Source: an uncultured Eubacterium sp. (GTDB taxonomy: Bacteria; Bacillota; Clostridia; Lachnospirales; Lachnospiraceae). Taken from it: a stretch of 18,486 bases of DNA. The stretch lies in NCBI GenBank assembly GCA_910584065.1, contig CAJTZN010000058.1, positions 1-18,486 of the forward strand, read 5' to 3'. A program made the translations under genes and the position numbers. Of the stretch, positions 6,957-15,142 are shown one piece after another; within the stretch, counting starts at the first letter, position 1; every line of letters begins with the position of its first letter. The notes under the pieces were generated by a model, which searched no databases, was not told the DNA's origin, and saw nothing but the letters and a program-made list of their open reading frames with translations.

Positions 6957-7532
6957 ATGAAGAAAGTAAAAGAGTACCGTTCTTTTCTCTGCAGCCTGAG
7001 TGAAGCTTCGAGAGATAAAGAAAACCATGAAATTCTGATCCATGACGAGGATCCGAGTCATCGAGTCGTCAATTTCGACGGAGTAAAAAAGAATATATGT
7101 AAGTTTTATCGAGGCGAGGGAGCCTGTTCGTGTGATGCCTATCTGGAAAATGATAATATCCGGTATCTGATCGAATTTAAAAATCAGAGTGAGGGAAATG
7201 TGGATGTGACAAACATAAAGAATAAGGCATTTGACAGTATGGCGCTGTTAATGATGAATGACGATTTGTGTCGGTCGCATCTTGCAGAACAGACAGTGCT
7301 GATCGTTGTTTACAATGAAAAAAAGTACACGCCGGATCGCAGTTCGTATCCTTCCTCGCCATCCGCTGATAAATTTACAAGAAAGATGAAAGAACTGGCC
7401 GGAAAGAAAGGATTGGAATCATACCCCGTGAAATTTGGCCTGCAGCCGTACATAGGTGAAATGTACCATAATGTTTATACCGTCGATGTGGACGTGTTTC
7501 AAAACGAATTTTTTCCGGTTTTATTCGGCTGA
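6957..7532 (+). CDS. Small protein with PD-(D/E)XK nuclease-like signature, partner of the ATPase
   Basis: A 191-residue protein with AAGGGAG eight bases before its ATG. No named family was recognised by eye. Residues 58-77 give a compact PD-(D/E)XK-type core: D60 in S-C-D-A-Y-L, a beta-hairpin-like segment, then E73-F-K75-N-Q77 in Y-L-I-E-F-K-N-Q. A predicted helix follows (~84-100), then a strand (T-V-L-I-V-V-Y-N, 113-120) and a lysine-rich region. The D-x12-E-x-K arrangement fits the metal-binding site of restriction-like endonucleases, although such short motifs can arise by chance. It lies directly downstream of the ATPase in the same orientation, so the obvious model is a nuclease effector restrained or activated by the ATPase. 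It ends 32 bases before the terminator hairpin of the convergent ppk operon. Confidence 0.8.
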   Translation: MKKVKEYRSFLCSLSEASRDKENHEILIHDEDPSHRVVNFDGVKKNICKFYRGEGACSCDAYLENDNIRYLIEFKNQSEGNVDVTNIKNKAFDSMALLMMNDDLCRSHLAEQTVLIVVYNEKKYTPDRSSYPSSPSADKFTRKMKELAGKKGLESYPVKFGLQPYIGEMYHNVYTVDVDVFQNEFFPVLFG

Positions 7533-7558
7533 CAATCACTGTTTTCATAGAAGAACAG

Positions 7559-7607
7559 AAAAAGAGAGCACCGCCCAAAATGGAATTCGTTCCACCGCGG
7601 TGCTCTC
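7559..7607 (-). terminator. Rho-independent terminator of the ppx-ppk operon
   Basis: A perfect 11-base-pair inverted repeat, GAGAGCACCGC at 7564-7574 with GCGGTGCTCTC at 7597-7607, encloses a 22-base loop. On the minus strand it is followed by five T residues (7563-7559). It lies just past the ppk stop. Read on the plus strand it has no T-run, so it mainly serves ppk. Confidence 0.88.
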
Positions 7608-7615
7608 CGTTCTTG

Positions 7616-9712
7616 TCATCCATGCTTTGCGTTCTTCGCCTCTTTGCAAAACGTCATCTGCGCGCCGATCGGCGGCTTCCCGCGGCGTTCCGCTTTCTTA
7701 TAAATACCACCATACACATTGACCGGGCTGGCGGCTTCTTTGTCAATCGCGGAATCCGGCTGGAGGATATGTGCTTTCAAATTATCGGAAAGCTGGAGTT
7801 CCAGTATGTGCATGATCTGCGCTTTCAGCTTTTCATCCTCTACAGGGAAGAGTATTTCCACCCGTTTGTCGAGGTTTCTCGGCATCCAGTCCGCGCTTCC
7901 CATGTAAATCTCGGGTTTCCCGTCGTTTTCAAAATAAAAGATTCGGGAGTGTTCCAAAAAGGCGCCGACGATGGAACGGACGTGGATCGTCTCGCTCATT
8001 CCTTTGAGGCCCTGTTTGAGGCAACAGATCCCGCGCACGATCAGTTCGATCTCAACGCCGGCGGCGGAGGCGTCGTAGAGGGCGTTGATGATGCCCGCGT
8101 CGCAGAGGGAGTTCATCTTGGCAATGATCTTCGCCGGTTTTCCATTTTTGGCATTGTCGCGCTCCCGGTTGATGAGGGAGACAAATTTCTCACGCAGCCA
8201 ATTGGGGGCGAGGGACAGTTTGTTCCACACGAGCGGTTCCGAATAGCCGGAGAGCATATTGAATACGGCGGTGGCGTCCTCGCCGTACGGGCGCTTGCAC
8301 GTAAACATGCCCATGTCGGTGTAGAGCTTGGCCGTCGAGTCGTTGTAGTTTCCGGTGCCGAGATGGACGTAGCGGCGTATGCCGTCTTCCTCTTTCCGCA
8401 CGACGAGCGTGATCTTGCTGTGCGTTTTCAGTCCGACGAGCCCGTATATAACGTGGCAGCCGGCTTTTTCAAGCTTGCGTGCCCAGACGATATTATTTTC
8501 CTCGTCAAACCGTGCTTTTAGCTCGACAAGTACCGTTACCTGCTTGCCGTTCTCCGCAGCCTGCGCGAGGGAGGCGATGATCGGCGAGTGGCTGCTGACG
8601 CGGTAGAGCGTCTGCTTGATCGCCAGGACATCCGGATCTTTGGAGGCAGCGCGCACGAAATTGACGACCGGGTCAAACGTCTCGTACGGGTGGTGGAGGA
8701 GGATATCCCTCTCCCGAATCTGCTCAAACAGATCGCGGTTCAGATCGAGATTTCTCGGCGGCTGTGGATGGAACGGCGCATCTTTCAGATGATCGTAGCC
8801 TTCCATGCCGTACACTTTCATGAGGAATGTCAGGTCGAGCGGCCCGTTGATCTTGAAAATGTCTTCTTCTGAAATGCGCAGTTCCTTTTTCAGAATGCGC
8901 AGGAGCCGTTTGTCGATGCCCGATTCCACTTCCAAATGGATGGCCTCCCCCCACTGGCGTTTTTTGATCTGTTTTTCAATTTCAATCAAAAGGTCGGCGG
9001 CTTCGTCCTCGTCGATCGTCAGATCGGCGTTGCGCATGACGCGGTACGGCGAAGCGGCAACCACTTTGTAATTGAGGAATAATTTCTGTATGTTCTTTTC
9101 TATGACCTGTTCCAAAAGGATGACGGCTGTTTCCCCCTCGGTTTCGGATGGGACGTGTACGACTCTCGGCAGCACGGATGGAACCTGTACGGTCGCGAAA
9201 TCGATCGTGTCTTTCTGCTTTTTGTCTACGAGCAGGGCGGCGATGTTCAGCGTTTTATTCCGGATGAGCGGAAACGGACGGGAGGAGTCCACGGCCATCG
9301 GCGTCAGGACTGGATAAACTTCCTGCCGGAAAAAGTGATCGACGTATTCTGCCTGTTCTTTTGTTAGATTTTCATATTGTGTGATGATCTTCAGCCCCTG
9401 CCGCTTCAGCGCGGGAAGGATCGATCGGTTATAGGTGTTGTACTGGGCGTCCACCAGTTCGTGGGTGCCCTGGGAAATGGCTTCGAGCTGCTCTTTTGGC
9501 GTGAGTCCGGCAATATCTTTTTTCGTATATTTCGCATGAACCATATCTTTCAGGGAGGCAACGCGTATCATAATGAATTCGTCCAGATTTGAGGCGGTTA
9601 TGCTCAAAAATTTCAGCCGTTCCATGAGAGGGATGGATTTATCTTTTGCTTCGGATAAGATCCGGTAGTTAAAACCGAGCCAGCTCAGTTCCCTGTTGTA
9701 AAATTTGCTCAT
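7616..9712 (-). CDS. ppk: Polyphosphate kinase 1
   Basis: A 698-residue cytoplasmic or membrane-associated enzyme that reversibly polymerises the gamma-phosphate of ATP into polyphosphate. The N-terminus FYNRELSWLGFNYRIL, then S-N-L-D-E-F, is diagnostic of PPK1. Phosphate and metal-binding segments are intact: A-R-F-D-E-E-N-N, K-T-H-S-K with the histidine near residue 431 (the phosphorylated histidine of the family), H-L-G-T-G-N-Y-N, and L-E-H-S-R-I near 588 with M-G-S-A-D-W-M-P-R-N-L-D-K-R. Length is normal. Start: the longest reading begins with GTG 9721, which overlaps the ribosome binding site; AAAGGA at 9728-9723 is better spaced for ATG 9712. The ppx-like gene lies 20 bases upstream in the same direction, so the two are co-transcribed. 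The 313-codon reading antisense to it is a shadow. Confidence 0.96.
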   Translation of the reverse strand: MSKFYNRELSWLGFNYRILSEAKDKSIPLMERLKFLSITASNLDEFIMIRVASLKDMVHAKYTKKDIAGLTPKEQLEAISQGTHELVDAQYNTYNRSILPALKRQGLKIITQYENLTKEQAEYVDHFFRQEVYPVLTPMAVDSSRPFPLIRNKTLNIAALLVDKKQKDTIDFATVQVPSVLPRVVHVPSETEGETAVILLEQVIEKNIQKLFLNYKVVAASPYRVMRNADLTIDEDEAADLLIEIEKQIKKRQWGEAIHLEVESGIDKRLLRILKKELRISEEDIFKINGPLDLTFLMKVYGMEGYDHLKDAPFHPQPPRNLDLNRDLFEQIRERDILLHHPYETFDPVVNFVRAASKDPDVLAIKQTLYRVSSHSPIIASLAQAAENGKQVTVLVELKARFDEENNIVWARKLEKAGCHVIYGLVGLKTHSKITLVVRKEEDGIRRYVHLGTGNYNDSTAKLYTDMGMFTCKRPYGEDATAVFNMLSGYSEPLVWNKLSLAPNWLREKFVSLINRERDNAKNGKPAKIIAKMNSLCDAGIINALYDASAAGVEIELIVRGICCLKQGLKGMSETIHVRSIVGAFLEHSRIFYFENDGKPEIYMGSADWMPRNLDKRVEILFPVEDEKLKAQIMHILELQLSDNLKAHILQPDSAIDKEAASPVNVYGGIYKKAERRGKPPIGAQMTFCKEAKNAKHG

Positions 9713-9732
9713 ATGCAGCACTTCCTTTACAT

Positions 9733-11265
9733 TTATTTGGTCTTTTGTGCTAACGCTTCCGGCGTTTGGCGGCGTTTTTTGATGACGGGGCGAATGCCGA
9801 AAACCTCTTCAAATACATCTGCTTTTTGATGGAACAGACCTGTTTCCAGTGTGATATCGGCCATTGTATGGGCGACGATCTGGAGTGAGTTTTCCCGCAG
9901 CGAAACGCGTACGCATTTGATCTTTTGTTTATTGCTTTTATCCAGTACGTTGGCCAGCCGCAGCAGCGCGCACAGCTTCACGATCGTTATGTAATCGTCC
10001 CGTGTGATCTCGTCCTCAATATCTTCATAGGTCGGAAAGAACTCGCTGTTATAGCGCACGATATTGGCCACGATCACCCGCTCCTGATGTGAAATACCGA
10101 TGATCTCCGTGCTCATGATGATCTTGTATGAATTTTCCCGCGTCTGGCACATGTTGATGTAGGCGCCGCAGCTGTGCAGGATGACGCCAATCTGTAAGAG
10201 AAGGCGTTCCCGTTTCCCCAGTCCGTGAAGCTTACGGATGCTGTCAAAGATTTCCGTAGCGAGATAGGAAACATTTTCTACATGGGCCATGTCCACCCCG
10301 TAGCGCCGCGCAATATTTTTGGCGGTGGCGATGATGTCCTCGGTAAAATCGTGTTTTGGTTTCCGAATATTTTTCTTTTCCGCGTACTCAGCGGCCATGC
10401 TGTCACACAGGTCGGTGGATGACAGATAAATGTCATCGCATTCTGTCAGTGAAACTATTTTTTTAAAGAGGAGGATGGCGGGAATGACTACTTCCGACTG
10501 CTCGCTTTTCAAAAGAGGGGATAGTTTCATGTTCGTAAATTTACTGCGGGACATCACGCCGGTGAAATCCTTGTCCCATTCCATGACGCGGTACGTAATT
10601 TCGGGAATTTTTGTTCCCATCACGATCGTATGGTGGATTTCTTTATCCTGAAGGTACAGTTGAAAGAAGGTAGTTAAGTCCTTATCAATATATTCGGAAA
10701 TCAGTTCGTGATAGCTGAACATCTCCGGTTCCAGTGTATGAAGGAGTTCGCTGATACGGGAGGCGCCAAGTTTGAGTTTCTGCGTAAAGGAGAGCGCCCC
10801 CTCGCTGAACAGGGAGAGCTGTACGCTGCCTGCGCTCATGTCCACGATGAGCGCCCCCTCATTGATCATGTGTTCAAAGGCTTTTTCATTCATGGAAATC
10901 GCCTTGTAACATAAAAAGCGTTCCTCGCTGTTGCTCAAGATCCGCACTTTTATATTTGCCTGGAGTTTGATCTGATCGAGCACGACGAGTTTGTTCGACG
11001 CATCGCGGAAAGCATCGGTGGCAAAGGCGTGGTAAGCGGATACTTTGTATTCTTCCATTACCTTTTTAAAATCTTCGAGCACACGGCAGATTTCAGACAT
11101 GGTGCGGTATGAAATCTGTCCGGTCGTAAAAATCTCGCTGCCCAGAGAAAGCCGGTGTCTTACATGTGTGATCTCTTTGATACCGTGCGGCCTGGACATC
11201 TCGTAAACCTTCATCGCCAGTTCACTGGAATCTACCGTGATCGCCGCGTAAGTAGTAATTGCCAT
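9733..11265 (-). CDS. ppx: Ppx/GppA-family exopolyphosphatase homologue with degenerate active site
   Basis: A 510-residue member of the Ppx/GppA family: an ASKHA-type phosphatase domain (residues ~1-300) plus a C-terminal HD-like helical domain (~310-490). The family hydrolyses polyphosphate or pppGpp. Family features remain: A-T-D-A-F-R-D-A-S-N at 82-91 and S-N-S-E-E-R-F-L (111-118), which carries the likely catalytic glutamate. The first phosphate loop, normally D-(I/V)-G-S, reads I-T-V-D-S-S-E (9-15). The second, normally D-(I/V)-G-G-G-S, reads V-D-M-S-A-G-S (141-147). The C-terminal L-H-D of the family is L-H-S. Activity may be reduced or lost, so a sensing or regulatory role is possible. 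It is the first gene of the ppx-ppk operon. ATG 11265 has only a weak upstream G-run as ribosome binding site. Confidence 0.88.
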   Translation of the reverse strand: MAITTYAAITVDSSELAMKVYEMSRPHGIKEITHVRHRLSLGSEIFTTGQISYRTMSEICRVLEDFKKVMEEYKVSAYHAFATDAFRDASNKLVVLDQIKLQANIKVRILSNSEERFLCYKAISMNEKAFEHMINEGALIVDMSAGSVQLSLFSEGALSFTQKLKLGASRISELLHTLEPEMFSYHELISEYIDKDLTTFFQLYLQDKEIHHTIVMGTKIPEITYRVMEWDKDFTGVMSRSKFTNMKLSPLLKSEQSEVVIPAILLFKKIVSLTECDDIYLSSTDLCDSMAAEYAEKKNIRKPKHDFTEDIIATAKNIARRYGVDMAHVENVSYLATEIFDSIRKLHGLGKRERLLLQIGVILHSCGAYINMCQTRENSYKIIMSTEIIGISHQERVIVANIVRYNSEFFPTYEDIEDEITRDDYITIVKLCALLRLANVLDKSNKQKIKCVRVSLRENSLQIVAHTMADITLETGLFHQKADVFEEVFGIRPVIKKRRQTPEALAQKTK

Positions 11266-11435
11266 AACGGGTGACGTCCCCCCTTTCCGTACGTATAGGT
11301 CTGCTTTGACCTGATACTTTTATTATACTATTATTTTATGAAAACCGCCAGTATTTTATTGCAAAGATTTCCATTATCATATAGAATATACATGATTGGA
11401 TTTTTGGTTTATTTTGCACTTGGAGGAGGATACGG
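11266..11435. other. Divergent intergenic region between ppx and queA
   Basis: This 170-base AT-rich region must hold both promoters. The plus-strand queA promoter is clear (separate entry). For ppx the minus strand has TATAAT at 11327-11322, but the bases 17-18 upstream (GGCGGT/TGGCGG) are not a convincing -35, so this promoter is weak or needs an activator. No small gene was seen. Confidence 0.4.
11359..11387 (+). promoter_or_regulatory. Sigma-A promoter of queA
   Basis: TTGCAA at 11359-11364 and TAGAAT at 11382-11387 are separated by 17 bases. The predicted start near 11394 leaves a leader of about 42 bases containing the GGAGGAGG ribosome binding site at 11422-11429. Confidence 0.6.
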
Positions 11436-12461
11436 GTGAAGACAAGCGACTTTTATTTTGAACTGCCGAAAGAGCAGATCGCGCAGGAGCCGATCGCGGA
11501 CCGGAGCGCGTCGAGACTCATGGTGCTCCATCGGAAATCAGGTGAGATCGAGCATCGGACATTTACGGATATTGTGGATTATTTGCGGGCGGGAGACTGC
11601 CTTGTAAGGAATAATACGAAAGTCATTCCCGCCAGGCTGTTCGGCGTGCGGGAGGACACGGGGGCAACCATCGAGTTTTTGCTGCTCAAACGCCGGGAAG
11701 GCGACGTGTGGGAGACGCTGGTAAAACCGGGAAAGAAGGCGCGAGCCGGGGCGAAGATCCGGTTTGGCGACGGACTGCTGTGCGGCGAGGTGATCGAGGT
11801 ACAGGAGGATGGCAACCGTCTGATCCGGTTTGCGTACGACGGGATTTTCGAGGAGATACTTGACGAACTGGGACAGATGCCCCTGCCGCCGTACATTACC
11901 CATAAATTGGAAGATAAGAACCGTTATCAGACCGTTTACGCCCGCTATGACGGGTCGGCGGCAGCGCCGACGGCCGGACTTCATTTTACCGAGGAATTGT
12001 TTGCGAAGATAGAGGAAAAAGGGGTGTCGGTGGCAAATGTGACGCTGCACGTCGGGCTCGGCACGTTCCGTCCGGTCAAGGTCGAGGACGTGACAGACCA
12101 CCACATGCACGCGGAACATTATGTTATCGAGCCGGAAGAGGCGGAGAAGATCAACCGGGCGAAACAGGAGGGGGGCCGCGTGATCTGCGTCGGCACCACG
12201 AGCTGCCGTACGATCGAGTCCGCGGCGGCACATGGGATCGTGAGAGCGGAAGAGTCGGATACCCAGATCTTTATTTATCCCGGCTACCGTTTCCAGGTGA
12301 TGGATGAGCTGATCACGAATTTCCACCTGCCGGAGTCCACGCTTCTGATGCTCGTCTCGGCGCTGGCCGGCCGGGAATTTGTTCTCCGGGCTTACGAGGA
12401 GGCGGTCCGGGAGGGCTATCGGTTTTTTAGTTTCGGGGACGCGATGTTGATAACAGATTAG
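11436..12461 (+). CDS. queA: S-adenosylmethionine:tRNA ribosyltransferase-isomerase (queuosine synthesis)
   Basis: A 341-residue protein, the normal length for QueA, which transfers and isomerises the ribosyl group of SAM onto 7-aminomethyl-7-deazaguanine at tRNA position 34 to give epoxyqueuosine. Diagnostic segments: the N-terminus DFYFELPKEQIAQEP, D-C-L-V-R-N-N-T-K-V-I-P-A-R-L-F-G (54-70), A-P-T-A-G-L-H-F-T (177-185), H-V-G-L-G-T-F-R-P-V (205-214) and near the end NFHLPESTLLMLVSALAG. It starts with GTG 11436, supported by GGAGGAGG six bases upstream. The lipid kinase gene follows after ten bases, so the two share a transcript. The long antisense readings across it are shadows. Confidence 0.97.
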   Translation: MKTSDFYFELPKEQIAQEPIADRSASRLMVLHRKSGEIEHRTFTDIVDYLRAGDCLVRNNTKVIPARLFGVREDTGATIEFLLLKRREGDVWETLVKPGKKARAGAKIRFGDGLLCGEVIEVQEDGNRLIRFAYDGIFEEILDELGQMPLPPYITHKLEDKNRYQTVYARYDGSAAAPTAGLHFTEELFAKIEEKGVSVANVTLHVGLGTFRPVKVEDVTDHHMHAEHYVIEPEEAEKINRAKQEGGRVICVGTTSCRTIESAAAHGIVRAEESDTQIFIYPGYRFQVMDELITNFHLPESTLLMLVSALAGREFVLRAYEEAVREGYRFFSFGDAMLITD

Positions 12462-12471
12462 GAGGTGCAAA

Positions 12472-13365
12472 ATGAGGAAAAAGAAATTATTGTTCATATA
12501 CAATCCCCACGCGGGAAAGGGGACGATGAAAAATAAACTTTCGGATGTCATTGAAACATATATGAAAGCGGATTACGAGGTGACGGTTTACGCGACGCAG
12601 CGAGAGATGGAAGCGACGGAGATCGTCATGGAGAGCGGCCGGGATTACGAGCGGGTCATTTGTTCCGGCGGCGACGGCACGCTGCACGAGGTGACGCAGG
12701 GGCTGATGGAAATGCTTCCCGAGGAGCGCCCCGTGTGCGGCTATATCCCGACGGGGACGGTCAATGATTTTGCCAGGGGGCTGAAAATCCCGATGCGGGT
12801 AAAACTGGCGGCCAAGGTCTCGGCGCATGACAAAATAAAGCCGGTCGATATCGGAATGATGAATGGCAGCTGTTTTACGTACGTATGCGCGTTCGGCGCT
12901 TTTACCGCCGTTTCTTACGAAACGTCGCAGGTGGCGAAAAATGTGCTGGGGCGTACTGCCTATCTGCTGGAAGGAATGGCGCAGCTCGGCAATATCAAGG
13001 CGTATCACGCCGTCATACAGACCGATTCGAATACAGTCGAGGACGATTTTATTTTTGGAATGGTGAGTAATGCGAAGAGCATCGGCGGTTTTTCCTTCTT
13101 TAAAAATCAGAAGGTATCGCTCAACGACGGTCTTTTTGAGGGCGTTTTTATCCGCAAGCCGAAAACGCCGTCAGAACTGCAGGCGGTTCTCAATTCGTTC
13201 GTGAAATTGGAACCCAATGATCAGATTTTAGGATTCCACGGTCAGAAATTCAGGATCAATTCGGAGGAAGAGATCCCGTTTACGCTGGATGGCGAGAACG
13301 GCGGAAGCTTTAAACAGACGGAAATATGGTGCTGTCACAAGGCAATCAATTATGTTTGCGGATGA
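12472..13365 (+). CDS. Diacylglycerol kinase family (YegS/BmrU-type) lipid kinase
   Basis: A 297-residue protein with GGAGGTG just before its ATG. The N-terminus F-I-Y-N-P-H-A-G-K-G (8-17), the nucleotide-binding S-G-G-D-G-T-L-H-E-V (65-74) and P-T-G-T-V-N-D-F-A-R-G (93-103) are the hallmarks of the DAGK catalytic fold. The C-terminal D-G-L-F-E-G-V-F and F-T-L-D-G-E-N-G segments also match. It should phosphorylate a lipid such as diacylglycerol or undecaprenol-like alcohol at the membrane surface; the substrate cannot be read from sequence. It is co-oriented with queA ten bases upstream. The stop codon lies in a weak five-base hairpin (ATGAC/GTCAT) that is not a convincing terminator. Confidence 0.93.
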   Translation: MRKKKLLFIYNPHAGKGTMKNKLSDVIETYMKADYEVTVYATQREMEATEIVMESGRDYERVICSGGDGTLHEVTQGLMEMLPEERPVCGYIPTGTVNDFARGLKIPMRVKLAAKVSAHDKIKPVDIGMMNGSCFTYVCAFGAFTAVSYETSQVAKNVLGRTAYLLEGMAQLGNIKAYHAVIQTDSNTVEDDFIFGMVSNAKSIGGFSFFKNQKVSLNDGLFEGVFIRKPKTPSELQAVLNSFVKLEPNDQILGFHGQKFRINSEEEIPFTLDGENGGSFKQTEIWCCHKAINYVCG

Positions 13366-13537
13366 CTTCTTTTTGTCATATTTTGAACAAAAAACTGTCA
13401 AAATAGTAGTTTATACTTGAGACTGTTAAGAAAATTGGATAATAAATCCAACAGAAACAGTAATTCGCAGAACATTCCGGTATGACTAAAAAGTGCCGGA
13501 TTCTATGTAATGCGCGACGCAAAAAAAGGAGAGAGAT
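13366..13537 (+). promoter_or_regulatory. Leader with two hairpins upstream of the LRR/FN3 gene
   Basis: This 172-base non-coding gap has a TATACT at 13412-13417 without a good -35. Two small hairpins follow: TTGGAT (13435-13440) pairs perfectly with ATCCAA (13446-13451) around a five-base loop, and TCCGGTA (13476-13482) pairs with TGCCGGA (13494-13500) with one wobble around an 11-base loop. A GGAGAG ribosome binding site comes just before ATG 13538. No known riboswitch class was recognised; a c-di-GMP-I type was considered and did not fit. Confidence 0.35.
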
Positions 13538-15142
13538 ATGACTAATTTTTGGAAGAAGACATGTGTAACGGCGTGTGGGATGATGATCGTTCCCCTTTTT
13601 GCCATGACAGCAGTACGTGCGGAAGAAATTTCATCACCGACACCGCTGCCAGCTGTATCATCGACGCCTCTGCCTACTGTATCTACTGACACAGCAGCAA
13701 TCGAAATTCCTGCCGGCACGACATTTAAGACGGCGGTACCGGACGATAAGTTCCGCAAATTTTTGAATGAGACGTTCTTTGCGGACAAAGTGAAGGACGA
13801 TGATCTTTTTACAAAAGAGATGCTTGAAACGCTGAAAGAGTATTCAGGCGTTCTTGATGTGAGGGGACTCGGGATCGTAAACTTAAAAGGAGTCGAGTAT
13901 TTTACCGGCATTACGGAACTTGACTGTTCCCACAATAATCTGCAGCTGCTCGATCTTTCGACGTTAAAGGGACTGAAAAAACTTGACGTTTCCTATAATA
14001 GCCTGGTTGAGCTCACGTTCGCGAAAGAAGTGGTTCTGGAGCGTATCGACTGCAGCAATAACAGCCTGGCGATACTGAACCTGGCCGGTTTCACGACGGT
14101 CGAAGAACTGGACTGCAGCAACAACCAGATCGGTATACTCAATATCGCGGGCCTTTACCGCCTGAAGACGCTGGACTGCAGCGATAACTTGCTGAATACG
14201 CTCAGCGTGGACGGCCTTGTCGCATTGGAGCAATTGTACAGTGACGGCAACGCGATCGTAAACCTGGATGTTTCTTCGCTGAAAAACCTGAAAGTTCTGG
14301 AGAGCCGTAAGAGCGTACTGAAGTTAAAGGTGGAGACTGTGACGGTCGGTTCGGATTCATTTTGTGGCATCGTTCTCCCGAAAGGAGCGGCGAAACCGGA
14401 AAATATTTCCAACAGCGGCGTTTATAAAGATACGATGAATGCGATCGTCTGGTCGAGAGCTACGGAGATTCCGGCTTCCTTCACGTATACCTATGCGATC
14501 CCGGGCACGACGCAGACCGTTACGGTGACCGTCTATCCGGATAAATCGGAGTTTGCGGATAAGTCGGTTACGTTAGCCCAAGTGCCTACGCTCACCGCGG
14601 CGAGCACGGCATACAATAAAGTGAAGCTCACATGGGGCGGCGTCGATGGTGCGACTGGTTACCGCATCTACCGTTCGACGTCCAAGACGAGCGGCTTTAC
14701 AAAGATCAAATCCATCACTTCGAATTCAAAAGTTACCTATACAAACTCGGGAGTTGCCTGCGGTACGACGTATTACTACAAAGTCCGCGCGTACCGTCTG
14801 ATCGACGGCATTTATTACTTCGGTGAGTACTCCCCGGTCGTATCCGGAAAGGCTTCTCCGGCTGCGCCTGGCAAACTCTCGGTCGCGAAGGCTTCGAAAA
14901 AGAAAGTGACGATCTCGTGGAATAAGGTGGCGGGTGCGTCCGGCTACCGTATTTACCGATCCAAGTCGAAAACGAGCGGTTTCTCCAAGATTAAAACGGT
15001 GACGTCTGGAGCGACTGTGTCGTACAAAAAAACGACGGCGCGAAAAGTGAAATATTATTACAAAGTGCGTGCGTATACGACGGTGAACGGTAAGAAGGTC
15101 TGGGGCGCGTACTCGAGTGTCAAGGCGAAGACACTGAGCTGA
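13538..15142 (+). CDS. Secreted leucine-rich-repeat protein with two C-terminal fibronectin-III-like domains
   Basis: A 534-residue exported protein. Residues 1-28 form a signal peptide (charged W-K-K, hydrophobic core, A-V-R-A cleavage site). A Ser/Pro/Thr linker with twice-repeated T-P-L-P follows (34-50). LRRs lie at about 105-265, with a repeated L-D-C-S-x-N-x-L consensus in roughly 21-residue units. Two FN3-like domains (~345-440 and 441-534) are near copies, both with G-Y-R-I-Y-R-S, S-K-T-S-G-F and Y-Y-Y-K-V-R-A-Y. No sortase motif, SLH or C-terminal membrane anchor was seen, so it may be released or held by non-covalent wall contacts. Such proteins often mediate adhesion or polymer binding; no ligand can be assigned. 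It is monocistronic, with a terminator 82 bases after its stop. Confidence 0.92.
   Translation: MTNFWKKTCVTACGMMIVPLFAMTAVRAEEISSPTPLPAVSSTPLPTVSTDTAAIEIPAGTTFKTAVPDDKFRKFLNETFFADKVKDDDLFTKEMLETLKEYSGVLDVRGLGIVNLKGVEYFTGITELDCSHNNLQLLDLSTLKGLKKLDVSYNSLVELTFAKEVVLERIDCSNNSLAILNLAGFTTVEELDCSNNQIGILNIAGLYRLKTLDCSDNLLNTLSVDGLVALEQLYSDGNAIVNLDVSSLKNLKVLESRKSVLKLKVETVTVGSDSFCGIVLPKGAAKPENISNSGVYKDTMNAIVWSRATEIPASFTYTYAIPGTTQTVTVTVYPDKSEFADKSVTLAQVPTLTAASTAYNKVKLTWGGVDGATGYRIYRSTSKTSGFTKIKSITSNSKVTYTNSGVACGTTYYYKVRAYRLIDGIYYFGEYSPVVSGKASPAAPGKLSVAKASKKKVTISWNKVAGASGYRIYRSKSKTSGFSKIKTVTSGATVSYKKTTARKVKYYYKVRAYTTVNGKKVWGAYSSVKAKTLS

Noticed and set aside
7580..8521. Plus-strand 313-codon open reading antisense to ppk
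   Set aside because: It lies wholly opposite the well-supported ppk gene, has no ribosome binding site or recognisable motif, and begins within the terminator hairpin.
11538..12551. Minus-strand 337-codon open reading antisense to queA and the start of the lipid kinase gene
   Set aside because: It covers two clear genes on the other strand; its composition (rich in R, H, L) is typical of a shadow frame.
13362..13384. Terminator after the lipid kinase gene (ATGAC/GTCAT hairpin)
   Set aside because: Only five AT-rich pairs and an interrupted T-run; too weak to call.
13441..13530. c-di-GMP riboswitch ahead of the LRR gene
   Set aside because: Only short fragments such as GACGCAAA resemble the consensus; the helices and conserved core are absent.
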